A DNA stretch of 64,000 bases from Bacillota bacterium (lineage in GTDB: Bacteria; Bacillota; Clostridia; Lachnospirales; Lachnospiraceae). The position numbers and the translations under genes are program-made. Position 1 is the stretch's first letter. Each line of letters opens with the position of its first letter. The stretch spans positions 1 through 64,000 of the forward strand of contig JAEYSV010000011.1 in the NCBI GenBank assembly GCA_023434365.1, given 5' to 3'. The notes below the pieces were generated by a model. It did not search any database, had not been told where the DNA came from, and worked only from the letters and a program-made list of their open reading frames with translations. Shown piece by piece: positions 52,502 through 61,248 of this stretch.

Positions 52502-53692
52502 TCATAACTCTTTATCATTCATAAACCTGCTTAAGAATTCTTTGGTCCGCTCATTCTTTGGCTGGTTAAACAATATTGCAGGTGGTTCATCTTCGACAAT
52601 TACCCCACTATCCATGAAAATGGTTCTCGTAGAGACGTCCCTGGCAAACGCCATCTCGTGGGTTACAATAATCATCGTGAGTCCCTCTTTCACTAACTCC
52701 TTCATAACCGTTAACACTTCCCCGACCATTTCCGGATCTAAGGCACTGGTTGGTTCATCAAATAATAATACTTCTGGCTCCATCGTAAGTGCCCTGGCGA
52801 TGGCGACCCTTTGCTTTTGCCCACCGGATAATTGCGCCGGTTTTGCATTGATATAAGGCGCCATTCCAACCTTTTTTAAATATTTAATCGCCAATTCTTT
52901 CGCTGTTCTTTTATTCTTTTTTAGTACCTTTACTGAACCTGCCATACAATTCTCAAGCACCGTCATATTATTAAACAGGTTAAAGGATTGAAAAACCATA
53001 CCCACACTGGCTCGGTACTCATTAATGTATCTTGGTTCTTTAATAATCGGATCACCATGAAAACTGATATTACCAGCAGTTGGCGTCTCTAACATGTTAA
53101 TACACCGAAGTAGAGTTGATTTACCGGAACCAGAAGATCCTATCACACATACCACATCCCCCTTTTCCTCGCTTGCGTCAAGATATTCCCTCGTCAGTTC
53201 ATAATGTCCTGCCCCATCTAGCCGCTTCTCAAGCAACCGCAATAGTCTGGCTGTAATAAATACGATAACAAAGTATATCATGCCAGTTAGAATAAAAGCC
53301 TCGAAAAATTTGTAATAGGTACTGGCAGCTGTTTTTGTTACCAGGTAAAGTTCTGATACACCGACCACATTTAATACCGACGTCATCTTAAGATTGGTAA
53401 TATATAGATTGCCCATCTCTGGGATGATATTACGAAAAGCCTGTGGTAATATAATTGAAAACATCATGGTCAAATGATTCATCCCCAATGCTTTGGCCCC
53501 TTCCTGCTGTCCTTTATCGATAGATAGGATGCCACCTCTTACTGTCTCTGCCATATAGGCCGCTGTATTAAGACCAATTACTAGAATCCCTGCAAAAAAA
53601 GGAGTAATATTTATCGCTGACAGAAAGGTTAGTGCGCCATAATAGACTACCATCGCCTGTACCATCATCGGTGTTCCACGAAACAATTCCAC
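52502..53692 (-). CDS. Amino-acid ABC permease-ATPase fusion made by deletion
   Basis: Residues 1-165 are a HisM-type permease with its EAA loop (GAKALGMNHLTMMFS and onward) but without the first membrane helices. Residues 182-396 are a GlnQ-type ATPase with Walker A GSSGSGKST, LSGGQKQR and VLLFDEPTSALD, but lacking its first strand region. The join YLDASEEKGDVVCVIG skips the permease stop and the ATPase start, as expected from an in-frame deletion. It begins with GTG 13 bases after the dehydrogenase stop, where a second deletion removed the 5' part and any binding-protein gene. Activity is doubtful. Confidence 0.8.
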   Translation of the reverse strand: MELFRGTPMMVQAMVVYYGALTFLSAINITPFFAGILVIGLNTAAYMAETVRGGILSIDKGQQEGAKALGMNHLTMMFSIILPQAFRNIIPEMGNLYITNLKMTSVLNVVGVSELYLVTKTAASTYYKFFEAFILTGMIYFVIVFITARLLRLLEKRLDGAGHYELTREYLDASEEKGDVVCVIGSSGSGKSTLLRCINMLETPTAGNISFHGDPIIKEPRYINEYRASVGMVFQSFNLFNNMTVLENCMAGSVKVLKKNKRTAKELAIKYLKKVGMAPYINAKPAQLSGGQKQRVAIARALTMEPEVLLFDEPTSALDPEMVGEVLTVMKELVKEGLTMIIVTHEMAFARDVSTRTIFMDSGVIVEDEPPAILFNQPKNERTKEFLSRFMNDKEL

Positions 53693-53705
53693 AAAAACAA
53701 GAATC

Positions 53706-54833
53706 TTAACTATTTACCAAAAATACAGATTCATAGATTTCTAGCACGGATTCAGCGTCAAGTTCTGTATAGTTATTAGCCATAAGTCTACCCTGCTTTT
53801 CTATCACCGTTGTTGTCATTGACATAATGGCTTCTTTGGTCACTCCATACTCACTAGGTGATTTGTTTGAAAGAATCTGACTCAACAGTTTTTCCATACA
53901 TTCATACACCTCATCTTCCGAGCACCCAAGACACTCAGAAAACAACTTATTAATCACTTGAATCTTTCCAACTGGTTTTAGTTTTTGATATGCTTTAAAC
54001 ACCGCCGTAAACAATGTATAGTTGGCCTCACCATGAGCCACATGATATGCCCCACCAAAAGGCATACTCATAGCATGCACTGCAGCACAACCTGCATTCC
54101 CAAATGCTATTCCTGCGTAAGTACTTGCCAACACAAAATCTTTCATCAAATGGTTTGTTACTTCTTTGCCCTCTTTCACAATTCTTCGATAACCTGCTAG
54201 AATTATTCTGATTGCTTCTTTTGAGAACATCTCAGTAAACTCATTGGCTCTTGGTGATAGGAAGGATTCACTTGCATGAATTAACGCATCAACAGAACTT
54301 GTCGCAAATACATCAAAAGGCAAATCTTCTAGTAATTCAGGAATAATGACTGCAGCATCAGCAAACTCCTCATCGGTTTGCAATCCAATTTTCGTGTTCC
54401 TCGAAACTAATTCAATGACCGAAACACTAGTTACCTCACTGCCAGTACCACAAGTTGTTGGAACAATAACCAACTCTTTTACCTTCTTGGTCGGTATTTT
54501 CTTGTCAAACAGATCAAGTACTGGCGAAGCTGTTTCCTGCACCAATAATTTGGATACATCAATAATACTTCCACCGCCAATGGCGATTACTCTTTTAAAT
54601 GATAATTCTTTGATATCATGTAGGATTGCTTCCACTAAAACATCAGTAGGTTCACCCACACCGTAGTTCTTCATATATAGATAAGTTGCCCCATCTGCGA
54701 TTGCAGCAAAATACTTATGATAAAAAACCTCTCTTGTTAAAATCAAATCTCCTTCCCCAACCTGAAATTCTCGTACGAATTCCTTACAATCTTCCATCTG
54801 ATAAATGGTTGGTACTATTCGAAACTGTTTCAT
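53706..54833 (-). CDS. 4hbD: 4-hydroxybutyrate dehydrogenase (iron-containing ADH family)
   Basis: This 375-residue protein has the group III alcohol dehydrogenase landmarks: VIAIGGGSIIDVSK for NAD binding, VPTTCGTGSEVT, and metal-ligand histidines in DALIHASES, AAVHAMSMPFGGAYHVAHGEAN. It matches my memory of the clostridial 4-hydroxybutyrate dehydrogenase closely (LPFDVFATSSVDALIHA, MANNYTELD). It reduces succinate semialdehyde to 4-hydroxybutyrate with NADH. Encoded 32 bases after gabT, it completes conversion of 4-aminobutyrate to 4-hydroxybutyrate. Confidence 0.85.
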   Translation of the reverse strand: MKQFRIVPTIYQMEDCKEFVREFQVGEGDLILTREVFYHKYFAAIADGATYLYMKNYGVGEPTDVLVEAILHDIKELSFKRVIAIGGGSIIDVSKLLVQETASPVLDLFDKKIPTKKVKELVIVPTTCGTGSEVTSVSVIELVSRNTKIGLQTDEEFADAAVIIPELLEDLPFDVFATSSVDALIHASESFLSPRANEFTEMFSKEAIRIILAGYRRIVKEGKEVTNHLMKDFVLASTYAGIAFGNAGCAAVHAMSMPFGGAYHVAHGEANYTLFTAVFKAYQKLKPVGKIQVINKLFSECLGCSEDEVYECMEKLLSQILSNKSPSEYGVTKEAIMSMTTTVIEKQGRLMANNYTELDAESVLEIYESVFLVNS

Positions 54834-54865
54834 GACATCTCATCCTTCCCTTTTATTATAACTAG

Positions 54866-56218
54866 CTATATTAGCTTTTCTATGGCTGCCTGCATAATAT
54901 CAAATCCTGCTTCAAGTTGTTCATCTGTAATTACCAATGGAGCAAGAAAACGCACAACGTTCAGATATGTACCCGCTGCTTCTATAATCAATCCCTTCTG
55001 TGCACATTCCAAAACAAGATCTGAGACAATTTTCGCATTAGGCTCCTTACTTTCTTTATCAGTAACGAACTCAATCCCAATCATGGCTCCCAGCCCCCTC
55101 ACATCTCCAACCACATCATATTTATCTTTCCACTCATTGAATTTTGCAAAACACTTTTCCCCAATTGCCATACTTCTATCTAGTAAATGATCTCGTTCGA
55201 TTACCTCTAGCACTTTCAAACCAGCAGCACAAGCTAAAGCATTGCCACCATAGGTGCCACCAATGGTACCACCAATGACGGCATCCATTATTTCATCTCT
55301 GGCAATTATTGCACTTAGTGGGACACCACCTGCTATGGACTTAGCTGTTGCTATAATGTCCGGTTCGCAACCATTTTCTAACCAGTAATTGGAGGCAAAC
55401 ATTTTCCCAGTACGGCCAAAACCACTTTGTACTTCATCTGCAATAATCAGAATTCCCTGCTCATCACAGATTTGTCTCACCGCTTTCACCCACTCGATTG
55501 GCGCAGGAATGAATCCACCTTCTCCTTGAAGTGGTTCTAATACCACTGCTGCAATATAGCTCGCTGGTGAACATTCTTCAAATACCCGTTTCAGATCATT
55601 TACATAGTAATCAATTGCCTGAGCATCGGTCATGCCTTCTGGTTTACGATATAAATATGGATATTTTGCACGAAAGATACCATCAGGAAATGGTCCCAAG
55701 CCAATCGCGTACGCTTTTTTTGATGTCATAGCCATAGTTAACATTGTTCTACCATGAAAACCACCAGAAAATACTACGATATATGGTCTCTTGGTAAATG
55801 CTTTTGCTACTTTAACCGCATTTTCATCAGCTTCTGCTCCACTGTTTGCAAAAAACGCCTTTTTATGCTTCCCTCTTACCGGGGTAACCTGACACAATTT
55901 TTCGGATAATGCAACATACCCTTCATGTGTAACAATATTGAACATTCCATGAAGATACTTATCCGCCTGCTCTTTAATCGCTGCAACAATATCAGGATGA
56001 CTATGTCCCACATTAAGTACACCTACTCCTCCTACCCAGTCAAGAAACCGATTGCCATCCACATCTTCAATCATAGCACCTGAAGCCTCTTTCATCACGA
56101 CTGGATATATACATTTGATTGCACCTGGTACAGTTTTTGTACGTCGTTCAATCAATTCCTGTGCCTTTGGTCCAGGTACAGTTTCACTTATAATTCTTGG
56201 TAATTCGTTGCATAACAT
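54866..56218 (-). CDS. gabT: 4-aminobutyrate aminotransferase
   Basis: The 450-residue class III PLP aminotransferase has FANSGAEADENAVKVAK, SGGFHGRTMLTMAMT, IADEVQSGFGRTG and the Lys motif IIATAKSIAGGVPLSA. GabT-type enzymes pass the amino group of 4-aminobutyrate to 2-oxoglutarate and release succinate semialdehyde, the substrate of the next gene's product. GGAGG precedes the ATG. It is the first gene of the operon and is divergent from a PucR-type regulator. Confidence 0.85.
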   Translation of the reverse strand: MLCNELPRIISETVPGPKAQELIERRTKTVPGAIKCIYPVVMKEASGAMIEDVDGNRFLDWVGGVGVLNVGHSHPDIVAAIKEQADKYLHGMFNIVTHEGYVALSEKLCQVTPVRGKHKKAFFANSGAEADENAVKVAKAFTKRPYIVVFSGGFHGRTMLTMAMTSKKAYAIGLGPFPDGIFRAKYPYLYRKPEGMTDAQAIDYYVNDLKRVFEECSPASYIAAVVLEPLQGEGGFIPAPIEWVKAVRQICDEQGILIIADEVQSGFGRTGKMFASNYWLENGCEPDIIATAKSIAGGVPLSAIIARDEIMDAVIGGTIGGTYGGNALACAAGLKVLEVIERDHLLDRSMAIGEKCFAKFNEWKDKYDVVGDVRGLGAMIGIEFVTDKESKEPNAKIVSDLVLECAQKGLIIEAAGTYLNVVRFLAPLVITDEQLEAGFDIMQAAIEKLI

Positions 56219-56256
56219 ATTGCATATCCTCCTTAATAATTGTAATTTATATGACT

Positions 56257-56285
56257 TGACTACTTTAGATAGAGTATGTTTTAAT
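56257..56285 (+). promoter_or_regulatory. Promoter of the PucR-type gene
   Basis: TTGACT (56257-56262), 17 bases, TTTAAT (56280-56285) on the plus strand, about 40 bases ahead of the ATG at 56326. Confidence 0.55.
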
Positions 56286-56325
56286 TTATCTCAGTAGGAG
56301 CTAGGCCTCCACCAGAGAAAAAAAT

Positions 56326-57510
56326 ATGAAACGAAAGCGTGATTACATGGCATTATCACTTAATAACATATTTCAGGAAACCTCAAATGATTATTCAATA
56401 ACTTTGGTAGCTGGAGAAAAGGGGCTATCCAATTATTTTGAATGGCCACATATACTTGAGAACCTTGAAGCGATTAACTTTCTAAGGGGAAATGAACTGA
56501 TTTTCATAACCGGCATCGGAAAATGCTCTGATCACTGGCTGAAAGAGTATACCATCGGATTAATCCATAAAGGGGTCAGTGGATTAGTCGTAAACCTTGG
56601 CCCATTTATCAGTGAAATCAGCGATGAAGTAATCGAAATTGGCAACAGAAATAATTTTCCGATTTTTACAATCCCATGGCATATACATCTGGCAGATATT
56701 ATTCGAGATTACTGTAATCGCCTATTTATGGACAACCAGACCCAGATTAGTATTGCTGAAGCAATAAAAAATGCTATTTATTATCCTAACATGCCTGAAC
56801 TTTACCAATCTATATTAGAACGTGATGGCTATGTATTAAATGAGTCCTTTGCAATCATCCACATTTCGGCTGCTCCAGTTAACGAATCAAGTGAATACAC
56901 CAAATTTGATAGTCAATACCTCGTTCATTTGCAGACATTACTTACTCCGGCCTTAACACACCAATGTATCTATACCCATAACAATACTTTAGTTATTGTT
57001 TTAAACCAATGTTCAAGAGCACAACTGTTCCAGCTTATACAAGTTCTATCTACATTTAATACAACCAGGTATACCAATTATAATTTACATATTGGCTGCA
57101 GTTCCTTAAAAAAAGGCATTCAGTCACTTCCACAATTGTATGAACAGGCAAGCGCAATACTAACTCTTGCTAGAAAAACCAATCTTGCTTATCTGCAATT
57201 TGATGAATCACCAATTTATAAACTTCTGCTTTCCGTAAAAGACTCTGATATTCTACCAGATATCTATCAGGATATTCTTGGGCCAATAGATGCATACGAT
57301 CAGCAGCATCGAACCGAATATCTGGACACTCTGAGACTATATCTTGAGAATAATTGCAGTGTACAGACGGTTGCAGATATTAAATTTACTCACCGTAACA
57401 CAATCAATAATAGAATACTCAAAATAAGAAACCTTTTTAATCTGGACTTAACCAATTCCGAAACGAGGTTTAGACTACAATTAGCTTTTCATATCAAATC
57501 AACTATCTAA
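56326..57510 (+). CDS. PucR-family transcriptional regulator
   Basis: The 394-residue protein begins with a PucR-type ligand-binding domain (residues about 8-125, ending PIFTIPWHIHLADIIRDYC). The C-terminal PucR helix-turn-helix (LDTLRLYLENNCSVQTVADI, then THRNTINNRILKIRNLF) follows. Such regulators respond to nitrogen-containing metabolites and usually activate a neighbouring catabolic operon. As it is divergent from gabT, 4-aminobutyrate or a derivative is the probable signal. The initiator region has only a weak ribosome site; a second ATG at 56347 is an alternative. Confidence 0.85.
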   Translation: MKRKRDYMALSLNNIFQETSNDYSITLVAGEKGLSNYFEWPHILENLEAINFLRGNELIFITGIGKCSDHWLKEYTIGLIHKGVSGLVVNLGPFISEISDEVIEIGNRNNFPIFTIPWHIHLADIIRDYCNRLFMDNQTQISIAEAIKNAIYYPNMPELYQSILERDGYVLNESFAIIHISAAPVNESSEYTKFDSQYLVHLQTLLTPALTHQCIYTHNNTLVIVLNQCSRAQLFQLIQVLSTFNTTRYTNYNLHIGCSSLKKGIQSLPQLYEQASAILTLARKTNLAYLQFDESPIYKLLLSVKDSDILPDIYQDILGPIDAYDQQHRTEYLDTLRLYLENNCSVQTVADIKFTHRNTINNRILKIRNLFNLDLTNSETRFRLQLAFHIKSTI

Positions 57511-57533
57511 TAATGTATATTTGCTTCATACAT

Positions 57534-57567
57534 AAAAAAAGGACGCCATCTATAAAAGATTGCGCCC
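57534..57567 (-). terminator. Terminator between pucR-like gene and small ORF
   Basis: On the minus strand GGGCGCAATC pairs imperfectly with GATGGCGTCC and is followed by seven T residues. It would end minus-strand transcription through the small ORF at 57776 and may serve both directions. Confidence 0.6.
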
Positions 57568-57617
57568 TTGCCGTTAAAGGTATCTTATCACTTTACTATT
57601 ACTGCTACAAGTACAAA

Positions 57618-57651
57618 AGAGCATAGGATAATAATAGTAATAATATGCTCT
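57618..57651. repeat. 8-bp inverted repeat in the gap
   Basis: AGAGCATA (57618-57625) and TATGCTCT (57644-57651) surround an AT-rich loop. Function unknown; it may be part of the terminator region after the PucR-type gene. Confidence 0.4.
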
Positions 57652-57706
57652 AGCACACATAGCGTATTAATTATCTTGGATAATATTCTTACTAACTGCT
57701 TAATCA

Positions 57707-57796
57707 CTCACGTCTTTACATGACCGTATCATATGGCTCACGTCTTTATATGACTTTATAATATGACTCCCGTCTTTATATGACCGTATAATACGG
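57707..57796. repeat. Three 30-bp tandem repeats
   Basis: Units at 57707, 57737 and 57767 begin CTCACGTCTTTATATGACC (with variants) and end in a palindromic CGTATAATACG. A fourth unit is present only for about 10 bases. There are no spacers, so this is not a CRISPR array. On the minus strand each unit is ten codons and contains an in-frame TAA. Confidence 0.8.
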
Positions 57797-57949
57797 CTCA
57801 CATCTTGGATTATCATAAAAGGGAGGTCTTGGACCAATCATTGGCAATTGAAACGCAATAAAACCTGCTGTATACACTACTCCGACCTTTTCCTCTGACT
57901 CATCTACTAGAAGTAACTCTACGCCCTCACAAGAATTGTCATTAAACAC
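57776..57949 (-). CDS. Small ORF of 57 residues ending in the tandem repeat
   Basis: A GTG at 57949, seven bases after GGAGG, opens a frame with protein-like composition (VELLLVDESEEKVGVVYTAG, then QLPMIGPRPPFYDNPR) that ends within the third 30-bp repeat unit. The tail EPYYTVI-stop is repeated in frame downstream by the tandem units. No family is recognised. It may be a fragment of a longer lost gene. Confidence 0.4.
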   Translation of the reverse strand: MFNDNSCEGVELLLVDESEEKVGVVYTAGFIAFQLPMIGPRPPFYDNPRCEPYYTVI

Positions 57950-58024
57950 TTCTTCGCCTCCAACCCTATTCCATTCTTTCTATTTAGTATATTCGATATA
58001 ATTTGATGTGATAATTTTCTTGTA

Positions 58025-58054
58025 TTCAACTTCTATCTCACCGCATACTATAAT
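58025..58054 (+). promoter_or_regulatory. Candidate promoter of the SDR gene
   Basis: TATAAT (58049-58054) with TTCAAC (58025-58030) 18 bases upstream, 30 bases before the TTG start. Confidence 0.45.
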
Positions 58055-58083
58055 ATTGAGATTTGGCTCAAGGAGTATCAATT

Positions 58084-59019
58084 TTGAATAACAATGAAAT
58101 GAATGAGGATAAAAATAACGAACAGCAATACCCTATGCTTCCTAATTACGGGAAAATAACTAGATTTGAAGATGTCCCAATAGCTGTCCCTGAACAACTG
58201 CAAACCAGACAACCTGGGCTAGAAGGATTAATGGTCCCAAGACCCATAATAGAAAATCCGAATTACAAAGGAAGTGGGAAACTAACTGGAAAAGTAGCAC
58301 TTATTTCCGGTGGTGACAGTGGAATCGGCGCTGCGGCCGCGATTGCATTTGCAAAAGAAGGCGCAGACGTAGCAATCTCTTATCTTGACGAGCACGAGGA
58401 TGCCTTTCGAACCAAAAACCGAATCGAAGAATTAGGCCAACAATGCTTGTTGCTACCCGGCGATTTGCGTCAAAAAGCACAGTGTATATATATTGTTAAT
58501 AAAACAGTTGAGACCTTTGGTAAGTTAAACATACTGTGTAATAATGTTGGTATACAGTTTCAACAACTGAGCTTACTAGATATCTCCGATGAGCAATTTG
58601 ATGAAACCTTTAAAATCAATATTTATTCGCATTTTTACACAACAAAAGCTGCCCTACCACACCTAAAACCAGGCGACTCCATCACTAATACAGCCTCTGT
58701 CGTGGCTTATATTGGCTATGATCAACTAATTGATTATACCGCTACAAAGGGTGCAATTGTAAGTTTCACTCGGGCACTTGCAAATAGTCTTGTGAGTAAA
58801 GGCATCCGTGTCAATGCAGTTGCACCTGGTCGGGTATGGACCCCACTAATCCCAGCCAGTTTTTCAGCAGATATTGTTACCCAACCAGGTAACCCTATGG
58901 ATCGTAATGGACAGCCATTTGAAATAGCCCCGACTTTTGTATATCTTGCCTCTGATGACTCGCGTTTTGTTACCGGTCAGACCTTGCATGTTAACGGAGG
59001 CCAAGTGACCTATTCATAA
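58084..59019 (+). CDS. SDR-family oxidoreductase
   Basis: A short-chain dehydrogenase of the YghA/YhdF-like extended group. An N-terminal tail (PNYGKITRFEDVPIAVPEQL) precedes the Rossmann motif ISGGDSGIGAAAAIAF. The catalytic Ser-Tyr-Lys appear in NTASVVAY and DYTATKGA, and NNVG is the structural motif. NAD(P)H-dependent; bacterial homologues are linked to general stress, but the substrate is unknown. I place the start at the TTG at 58084, eight bases after AAGGAG, giving 311 residues. Its 3' end overlaps a convergent gene by 29 bases. Confidence 0.85.
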   Translation: MNNNEMNEDKNNEQQYPMLPNYGKITRFEDVPIAVPEQLQTRQPGLEGLMVPRPIIENPNYKGSGKLTGKVALISGGDSGIGAAAAIAFAKEGADVAISYLDEHEDAFRTKNRIEELGQQCLLLPGDLRQKAQCIYIVNKTVETFGKLNILCNNVGIQFQQLSLLDISDEQFDETFKINIYSHFYTTKAALPHLKPGDSITNTASVVAYIGYDQLIDYTATKGAIVSFTRALANSLVSKGIRVNAVAPGRVWTPLIPASFSADIVTQPGNPMDRNGQPFEIAPTFVYLASDDSRFVTGQTLHVNGGQVTYS

Positions 59020-59593
59020 AATCTTCTACTTGATAAATGATAACTTCACTTAGTAAATAAGGGTTTTCCTTTGCTATCTCTTGTTCTTGATGTGTCCAAC
59101 CTCCAACGATACCAACAACCCTGCCATTTTCGTTTTGATATACCTTGCACATGTTGCCATCAACACCTACTTCATTCTGGTTTTCCTCCCAGATATTAAG
59201 ATATTTATCTCCGAAGTACATTACATGATATCCCTTATTATAAATGTAATCATGAATAAGTTGGATGGTTTCGTCAGTTAACGTCACGCTGCCAGATAAA
59301 TCATTAATCACAAGGTACGAATGATCCTTAGTATTCTCCCGTTGCAACGTATTATCATTTAATTGATCTATTTTTCGAACGAAACTATCATCTTCAAAAG
59401 GAATGTCCTCTCCGAATACGATAAGATCCACGTTATTATCATTAATGATTTGGATTGCCTCTCGTATCGAACTAGGACCTCCTTTTTTTATAAACCCTGG
59501 AATTGGTATAACACTACTATAAAACATTAATATAATCGAAACGATTACACATAAGAATATGACACCCACTATCACCTTATTTTTATTTTCCAC
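58991..59593 (-). CDS. Hypothetical membrane-anchored protein
   Basis: This 200-residue protein has an N-terminal hydrophobic helix (VIVGVIFLCVIVSIILMFY) and an extracytoplasmic part ending VIIYQVEDFMNRS. GTG start behind GGGGGAT. It overlaps the SDR gene tail to tail, so transcription of one may affect the other. It resembles in general design the anchored proteins at 33.6-40.2 kb, but no domain is recognised. Confidence 0.6.
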   Translation of the reverse strand: MENKNKVIVGVIFLCVIVSIILMFYSSVIPIPGFIKKGGPSSIREAIQIINDNNVDLIVFGEDIPFEDDSFVRKIDQLNDNTLQRENTKDHSYLVINDLSGSVTLTDETIQLIHDYIYNKGYHVMYFGDKYLNIWEENQNEVGVDGNMCKVYQNENGRVVGIVGGWTHQEQEIAKENPYLLSEVIIYQVEDFMNRSLGLR

Positions 59594-59625
59594 GCTTTAT
59601 CCCCCTAAATTGTTTCTCACTTCAA

Positions 59626-60003
59626 TTAACAGGATTTAACATGCCTCAATAACCTGAAGTTTAGGAATATCGCAAATGCTCCTAAGATTACAAAGGATAC
59701 TACCATTCCAAATAACTGGCCCGAATTTAGCACTATGCCTAACCTCATTTGCATCATTGTCTGTGCAATAACACAAAATCCCACACTAGTCACTAATGTC
59801 ATAAGCACAGACGCTAATACGTAGGCGATCTTCTTTTGCTTTAGCAGAGCAATTCCACTATATAGGCATATTGGAAATATAATGCCCAGATCAATTGCAA
59901 AAGTTGGTTCCGTTGTGTAAACCTCAATAAATTCTTTAGGTGTCCCATTTATGACTGCCGGAATAATAAACGATAACCAGATTAAAACCGAGCACCCTCC
60001 AAT
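59626..60003 (-). pseudogene. C-terminal fragment of a membrane protein
   Basis: A frame open from the stop codon of the upstream lipoprotein gene encodes about 125 residues with four hydrophobic segments (GGCSVLIWLSFIIPAVING, then FAIDLGIIFPICLYSGIALL and onward). There is no start codon with a ribosome site at its 5' end. The family normally has more helices upstream (the YTTEP...IDLGII block is usually internal). The 5' part was therefore lost by a deletion next to the lipoprotein stop. An ATG at 59808 could start only a 60-residue tail. Confidence 0.55.
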
Positions 60004-61248
60004 TTACTGACTTAATTCATTCGTTTTACTTAAATATCCAAAATAGTATTTCGATAAATCAATAGAATCAACTTCTTCACATAGATGTTCGTAAAATCCT
60101 CTTTTAGTAGATGTGGACACTTCAACATGTTGTTGATATGTTTCATTACCATCCTCATATACAAACACTATATTATATATGGAACTATAATCTAGTAGAT
60201 TGGCCATATTCGCATCCGATAAGGTAATTGCCGCGGTTACTTCTAAACCAGCTTCCATCTTCATTAAGTCACCAGTGTTATACTCAACAGTAGTTATAGA
60301 ATCCCCTTTTTCAATATTCAAACGAACCGATTCCACTTTCACACCTTCAGCGTTATAAACATTAATATCTTTAAGAGTAATATCATTTTCAGTAGTAAAT
60401 GATAGTTCTGGTATATCAATTGTTCCTAAAGCAGATGGACTCATAGGTACATCACCGATTATGAAAGAGCTAAACATTAAGCTATTACCGTCAAAACTTT
60501 CCCTTGTTTCGTAATCCAGCTTAATACTACCTACATTGAAGGTAAATGAATTTTTTCTTGTTATCAGACTAAGCTGAGTTATTTCCTCGTTCTTTAACAT
60601 GTCCGAATCAAGATTCAATGCAATTTCAGCCCTATAATATCGTATTTCTGACCATTTACTTGTATCCAGCTTGTTAAATTCGTCAAGAAATTTATCGTAG
60701 AACATATTATCCCAATTAACGTCCTTGTAACATAGATATAGATAATAAGGAAAATCCTCTTTTTTTATTTCAGTCAAAGAATATGTATATGGTGTTTCTA
60801 TTCCCAAATCAATTGTAGCCTCTTCATCACTAATTGCCCTCGAAGAAATGATTGGAACGGTAAAGTATCTCATAGAAGTAAAATTATTATAAATGGTATG
60901 ATTAATGTGATTAAATGGCATGTAAACGTACAATTCCGGTAAATTTGCTAATATGTTCATCCCAATAGGATTCTTAGTAATTTCTGGCTTTTCCACCTCA
61001 TTATTACCTTCAGGTATGCTGTTATCCACTTGATTATTATCTAGTTTACTATCATCCGTCTGAACATCATCTAAGTTTTCATCCTCCGATATATTCTCAT
61101 CCTCCGATAAATTCTCATCCTCCGATATATTCTCATCCTCCGATATATTCTCATCCTCCGATAAATTCTCATCCGTGCCATTTCCCCGATTACAACCTGT
61201 TGATAGAACAATAACACTTATCATAAGTAAAACTAACAACTTTTTCAT
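60004..61248 (-). CDS. Lipoprotein with SEDENL/I repeats
   Basis: The signal peptide ends in a lipobox-like STGC (Cys near 19). Acidic hexapeptides follow (SEDENL/SEDENI, about five copies) and then an Asp/Asn-rich linker. The 300-residue C-terminal domain is unrecognised and beta-strand-rich. The design parallels the lipoprotein at 38222-39085, in which another hexapeptide is amplified at the same place, although the domains differ. It is probably exposed at the cell surface. GAAAAGGG precedes the ATG. Confidence 0.7.
   Translation of the reverse strand: MKKLLVLLMISVIVLSTGCNRGNGTDENLSEDENISEDENISEDENLSEDENISEDENLDDVQTDDSKLDNNQVDNSIPEGNNEVEKPEITKNPIGMNILANLPELYVYMPFNHINHTIYNNFTSMRYFTVPIISSRAISDEEATIDLGIETPYTYSLTEIKKEDFPYYLYLCYKDVNWDNMFYDKFLDEFNKLDTSKWSEIRYYRAEIALNLDSDMLKNEEITQLSLITRKNSFTFNVGSIKLDYETRESFDGNSLMFSSFIIGDVPMSPSALGTIDIPELSFTTENDITLKDINVYNAEGVKVESVRLNIEKGDSITTVEYNTGDLMKMEAGLEVTAAITLSDANMANLLDYSSIYNIVFVYEDGNETYQQHVEVSTSTKRGFYEHLCEEVDSIDLSKYYFGYLSKTNELSQ
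61078..61172 (-). repeat. 18-bp coding minisatellite
   Basis: Five copies of TCATCCTCCGATA(T/A)ATTC encode the SEDENL/I hexapeptides of the lipoprotein. The copies are almost identical, so the number is probably unstable. Confidence 0.8.

Noticed and set aside
57707..57796. CRISPR-like array
   Set aside because: The 30-bp units are directly adjacent without spacers and no cas gene is present.
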